Below, one piece after another: positions 60,358 through 64,000 of a DNA stretch of 64,000 nt. Origin of the DNA: Monomorium pharaonis (taxonomy: Eukaryota; Arthropoda; Insecta; Hymenoptera; Formicidae); NCBI RefSeq assembly GCF_013373865.1, contig NC_050470.1, positions 31,872,085-31,936,084 of the forward strand, in the 5' to 3' direction. Every line of letters starts with the position of its first letter. Within the stretch, counting starts at the first letter, position 1. Below the pieces are notes generated by a model. It searched no databases, was not told the origin of the DNA, and worked only from the letters and a program-made list of their open reading frames with translations. The position numbers were made by a program, and so were the translations under genes.

Positions 60358-60924
60358 GATCGAGCTTTTATCTTTATTCGAATAGAGGTCTCGAGTACAC
60401 ATAGATTAAGATATATTCTGTTTTGTGTTTCTCTCGCTTTTGCAGATGCATATAAAACAGAAATATCTCACTCCTTAACACTTTATACTCTGTTCAACGA
60501 AGTAATATTGAGAGATTAGATGAAAACTTGTCTGTTTCGCACACTTGTCTGTAGTTACAGAGTATCTGAAAAGCGCTACGCTCTCCTCACTTTGTCCAGA
60601 AACAACATTTAATGCAAATTTAATCAAATTTTGGTCTCACTCATGTGTATCTTATTAACTCAAGGCCGTAATTAAAAAATAAATTGATTTCAATTTTCGT
60701 TTTTTGTTTAAAAAAATATTATATATTAATTTTGATTTTATATACTAAAAATACAGTATCGTACATCATTTACGTCAAATTTGAAGCCATTCCATTAAAA
60801 AATATGGAAATTATAAGCAAATGTCCAAAAAATGACGCTCCTACCTTGATGCGCTTTTCTACCTTATCGAATTTCAATAGGTTCTGGGTATACCTTATAA
60901 TTGTTACTATCTCCATCTGGAAAA

Positions 60925-61117
60925 TCGTAGCGTATTTTCTAAGCGGTTATGGCATTCGGGGATAAAGGGCAACAAAACAGCTGATCTACTTGTCAAGGAA
61001 ACGATAGGAACAAGGTTCCTAGAACCGGAATCGACGGTTGGGGCTTTCTTTGTCTTCTTCTGTCTAGGCGGGAGAAAAATTAAAAGTTGGCTCCAAAACC
61101 AGCAGCTGATGTACTAG
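60925..61117 (+). pseudogene. LINE RNase H fragment
   Basis: The frame reads ..WHSGIKGNKTADLLVKE.. then ..RFLEPESTVGAF.., matching the C-terminal part of a LINE RNase H domain (GHSGIxGNExAD block) and its downstream linker, ending in a stop. The preceding sequence (60785-60920) is frame-broken. Confidence 0.6.
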
Positions 61118-61197
61118 ATACTAGAGCAGTGCTCAACGTTAGTTGCTCTTTTCGAACAGATTTCAAAAACGACGCTTACTGTTTCCTCACTATCGCT

Positions 61198-61768
61198 CGT
61201 TGACGGCCGAGCCACCAAACGCACGTGAACGCTTCAGGCGTGTCCCTATAAAGAAGTATACCGGAGGGTCGTATTTAAAATATTTTTCTCGTTAAAAATT
61301 TTTTATTTTTATTAAATAATTAAATATTATTAATTTTATTAATAATATATGTTATGTATATATAACTATTTTACATATATAAAATATGTTATCATAATAT
61401 ATTTTTGATAAAATATAATTACAATTTTGACAATAGCTTTCCACATCACCCGTGGTACGGCCTAGTGGGGAAATTACTATTTTAAAAAACGTATAAAACA
61501 ATAGTACTTCACGGATGATGTGGAAAGCTATTATTAAAATTGTAATTATATTTCATCAAAAATATATTATGATAACATATTTTATATATGTAAAATAATT
61601 TTATATACATAACATATATTAATAATAAAATTATTAATATTCAATTATTTAATAAAAATAAAAATTATTTAACAAAAGAAATATTTTAAGTACAACCTTC
61701 AGTATACTTTATCGCAACGCGCTTGAGGCGTTTGCATGCGATCAGCGCGGCGACTCGGCCGTCAAGAT
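61198..61768. mobile_element. Long palindrome with ~200-bp arms (61254-61710) within weaker outer arms
   Basis: The arms start AAGTATACCGGAGGGTCGTA and end ACCTTCAGTATACTT. They match closely over about 200 bases, including AATATGTTATCATAATATAT and AGCTTTCCACATCA. The unique centre is about 61475-61505. Outer words TTGACGGCCGAG (61198) and CTCGGCCGTCAA (about 61754) suggest it inserted into another foldback. Confidence 0.8.
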
Positions 61769-61844
61769 CGCGAGCGGTAATGGGGGAACGGTAGGTGTTG
61801 CCTCTAAAATCTGGCCGAAAAGGGCAACTAACCGACTTTCCACG

Positions 61845-62095
61845 CAAAGCTTTGTGGTGTACAACTTTGCGATGTACAAGTTTGCGGTGTACAACTTTGC
61901 GGTGTACAAATTTTACGTGTCCAATTGCACGGTGTACATTTTTATCGTGTCCAAATTGTAATTTGTCCAGAATTAATTTTTCCTGTGTACAAAATTACTG
62001 TGTCTAAAATTCCTGTGTCGAACCGTGTCAATTTGAAACGTGTACATTATTTTGTGTCCATTTGCACTGTGTTTAATTGTACTGTCCAAGTGAAC
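61845..62095 (+). repeat. GTGTACAACTTTGCGG-type word array
   Basis: Degenerate ~15-bp words such as GTGGTGTACAACTTTGC, GCGGTGTACAAGTTTG, CGTGTCCAATTGCACG and CGTGTCCAAATTG, in one direction only. The style (GTGT[GAC]CAA + AT-rich filler + CG) matches the giant inverted repeat at 54634-56882, but the array is a single arm. Confidence 0.7.
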
Positions 62096-62162
62096 TACTC
62101 CCCCTTAATTATCATCTTTATAAATTGAAACGTAGTGATTTGCCCGATTGCAGGTTGAAAAA

Positions 62163-62420
62163 GAGGAAACTAGTCTTCACATCCTTAAGTACTGTCTGGC
62201 ACTGATCGGACTAAGGACACATCTACTGGGATCAGACATTCTGGAACCAGATTGGATGGGACAGCTACCTGTGGAGAACTTGCTCTGCTTATGGAAAAAA
62301 GCGGGGCCCCTATAAAGATCGCTGATAAACGGGGAGGCACAATGGACTTGGTCTAAATACCAGAGGTAGGACCTTGTTTAAGGACTATCCCCTTTATTAT
62401 TATTATTATTATTAAAATAA
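62163..62420 (+). pseudogene. LINE 3' end (C-terminus, 3' UTR and ATT tail)
   Basis: The frame reads EETSLHILKYCLALIGLRTH then LLGSDILEPDW and VENLLCLWKKAGPL with a stop at 62313-62315, like the C-terminus of R1/Jockey-type LINEs. It is followed by a short 3' UTR and an (ATT)n tail (about 62393-62414). Confidence 0.65.
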
Positions 62421-62676
62421 ATAGATTTAGGTTAGGTTGTGACCGGAGAATCGATTGACGTGACTCACGAGTTCGGACAGAGAAAGACTCACAAACCTTT
62501 TGTTGCAGGTTTCCACAGTCGCCAGCTTCTTTATGCCCACCAAGAGGCAAGGGACTGCCTTCCGGGATCGTCGCTCTGCTCAGGAACGCCGGAACGCTCG
62601 TCGATGTGGTATCCGTCGGAAGGGCTGCTGCCATTAAACGAATCACCCTCACTTGGATTGTCACAACACTCGACAT
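62421..62676. other. Non-repetitive segment between LINE tail and Kolobok copy 2
   Basis: GC-richer DNA with an acceptor-like TTTTGTTGCAG ending at 62509 and an open frame after it (VSTVASFFMPTKRQG..). It could be exonic, but no donor-acceptor chain is proven. The overlapping minus-strand 107-codon frame is not recognised either. Confidence 0.25.
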
Positions 62677-62680
62677 TTAA

Positions 62681-63892
62681 GGGGTTACACCAACCTAGAC
62701 GGTCGAAAAACAGGCCTAATTTTGATATTTTATTCCTTCTAAACGGGTAGTGGGAATTAAATGAAATTTTGGGTGATTATTGACTTATGTTTCGACAATA
62801 TAAAAAAATTTTTTATTAAACAATGGCGACGGAAAGCAGAAATATGGCCACTGACACACATTGAGGTTTGGAAAAACGCATTTTGCGGTGATTACTGTCC
62901 CGTCTAAACGATCCATCTGAAACAAAAAAACAAAATAGTGTTTTTAAATTAACAGTAGTGGTTTGTCGGTGACGATCGCCGATTGTCGATTTTATCGTTT
63001 GTTACAAAATGGCGATGAGTTGAAGTTAAAATTTAAAAAAAAACGAAAAATTTTTGTTTTTTATTTTTTTAATTTTTAATGAAGATCGATAAAAAAAACT
63101 AGATCGTCACCGACAAAAGAATGTTTCTGAGAGTATTGTGTAAAAATTTGAAAACGATCCATCGATTAGTTTTTGAGATCTGGTAGTCATCGACTTTGAA
63201 AACCATGTTTTGAGAAAAACGCGTTTAAAGTTTCAAGTTTAGTTCTACTATTGTTATTAGCCGAATTTTGCACTTTACCTCTAGTTGGCAATTCTGGGGC
63301 CATATGAGATTCCTTCCACATTAATAACAGCAGCGCTCTGTGAAGACTTCTGTTGACGGCGAGCAATCCTTTCTTCGCGCGTCGCCTTCTGCGCTCGTAC
63401 TTCGGCCACATCGATGCGCGCTCGGTCTTGATTTTCGCAATATGCAGCACTATTCTTTTATTATCATTAATAAATATGCGGCAGCATCTTCATTAAATGT
63501 GTATGCAGCAATATTGGCAGCAATTTGCACAACGTGTGCACCGCTGTGCTGCACTTTTGGCGCTATGCGCCAAATCAGATTGTTCAAACTTTTGTTAACG
63601 TTTTGCGTAAATCCACCGACGCATTTCTCCAGTAAATTATCACTAGAAAGTTGTTTTCAAATATTGGACGAATAGCTTTAATCACATCATCGTCCAGTGG
63701 CGATTTATGTTGATATTGCTCCAATTCGAGCATTCGAACGCTCGATCCCGTTTTACTCAACTCTCTGTAATTCCGGCATTTTTTCAGATATCAACATAAA
63801 ACTTTCAGGATATATTCTCGAAACTTGAAACTTCACGAAAATGTAATAAAAAAAAAATCGAATTTTTTTTCCCGCTAGGTTGGTGTAACCCT
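62681..63892 (-). mobile_element. TTAA-flanked Kolobok-like transposon remnant, copy 2 (reverse orientation)
   Basis: Reverse-complement copy of 58985-60202, with TTAA at 62677-62680 and 63893-63896. The transposase-like segment is on the minus strand (about 63300-63750) and also broken. The last base of its right inverted repeat differs (AACCCT). Confidence 0.8.
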
Positions 63893-63935
63893 TTAACTCG
63901 ATTTTATTGCTAATCGTTTGTTTCTTTTATTTCAG

Positions 63936-63996
63936 GTGTCACCGTCGTCTCAGGATCGTCTTCAGGATCACCGTCGTCCCACGGGAACTTCGCCAG
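63936..63996 (+). other. Possible exon of a gene continuing off-window
   Basis: Strong acceptor (TTTCTTTTATTTCAG, AG at 63934-63935), 61 open bases (CACCGTCGTC repeated), then CGCCAG|GTAA at the window edge. No homology recognised. Confidence 0.3.
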
Positions 63997-64000
63997 GTAA

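Overview
The window is eukaryotic nuclear DNA, most likely from a hymenopteran insect and probably an ant. The evidence is short introns with GT..AG borders, AT-rich intergenic DNA full of dinucleotide microsatellites, many palindromic (foldback) MITEs, a BEL/Pao retrotransposon, and conserved insect genes with about 7 to 17 exons each. The species is an inference. No rRNA, tRNA, CRISPR or prokaryotic operon was seen.

Layout, left to right. 1-7414: AT-rich, no gene recognised; a GC-rich promoter-like patch near 450-790, a foldback element in microsatellite DNA, degenerate repeats, then the probable Sin3A 3' UTR. 7415-13526 (-): Sin3A corepressor, 14 coding exons, with a single-base frameshift. 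13547-19944: CpG-rich and purine/pyrimidine-repeat-rich upstream DNA, then a cluster of MITEs. 19945-21737 (+): mitochondrial tRNA 2-thiouridylase (TRMU/MTU1), 7 exons. 22582-30286 (+): type II membrane M13 metallopeptidase (neprilysin/ECE-like), with two candidate alternative first exons. 30287-37109: intergenic with nested foldbacks and the probable dsh 3' UTR. 37110-41747 (-): dishevelled, 9 coding exons. 41748-44709: a dense MITE cluster built around the palindrome GATACGCGTATC. 44710-45161 (+): 5' part of an MPV17L2-like gene, cut off by a 500-N gap.

45662-64000 is almost entirely mobile-element DNA: a decayed BEL/Pao element (about 47751-54625) carrying a hAT-type MITE in gag and a 3.28-kb non-coding TG..CA element in pol; a 2.2-kb inverted repeat made of ~15-bp GTGTGCAAATG-type words around a (CA)n tract; LINE fragments; and two oppositely oriented TTAA-flanked Kolobok-like elements bracketing 2.5 kb. 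A possible exon of an off-window gene lies at the right edge.

The host genes are unrelated housekeeping or signalling genes: chromatin repression, mitochondrial tRNA modification, peptide cleavage, Wnt/planar polarity, and mitochondrial inner membrane. They are not a functional cluster. The distinctive content is the repeat architecture: at least four 8-bp-TSD insertions, at least three TTA-TSD insertions, and repeated nesting of palindromes inside palindromes.
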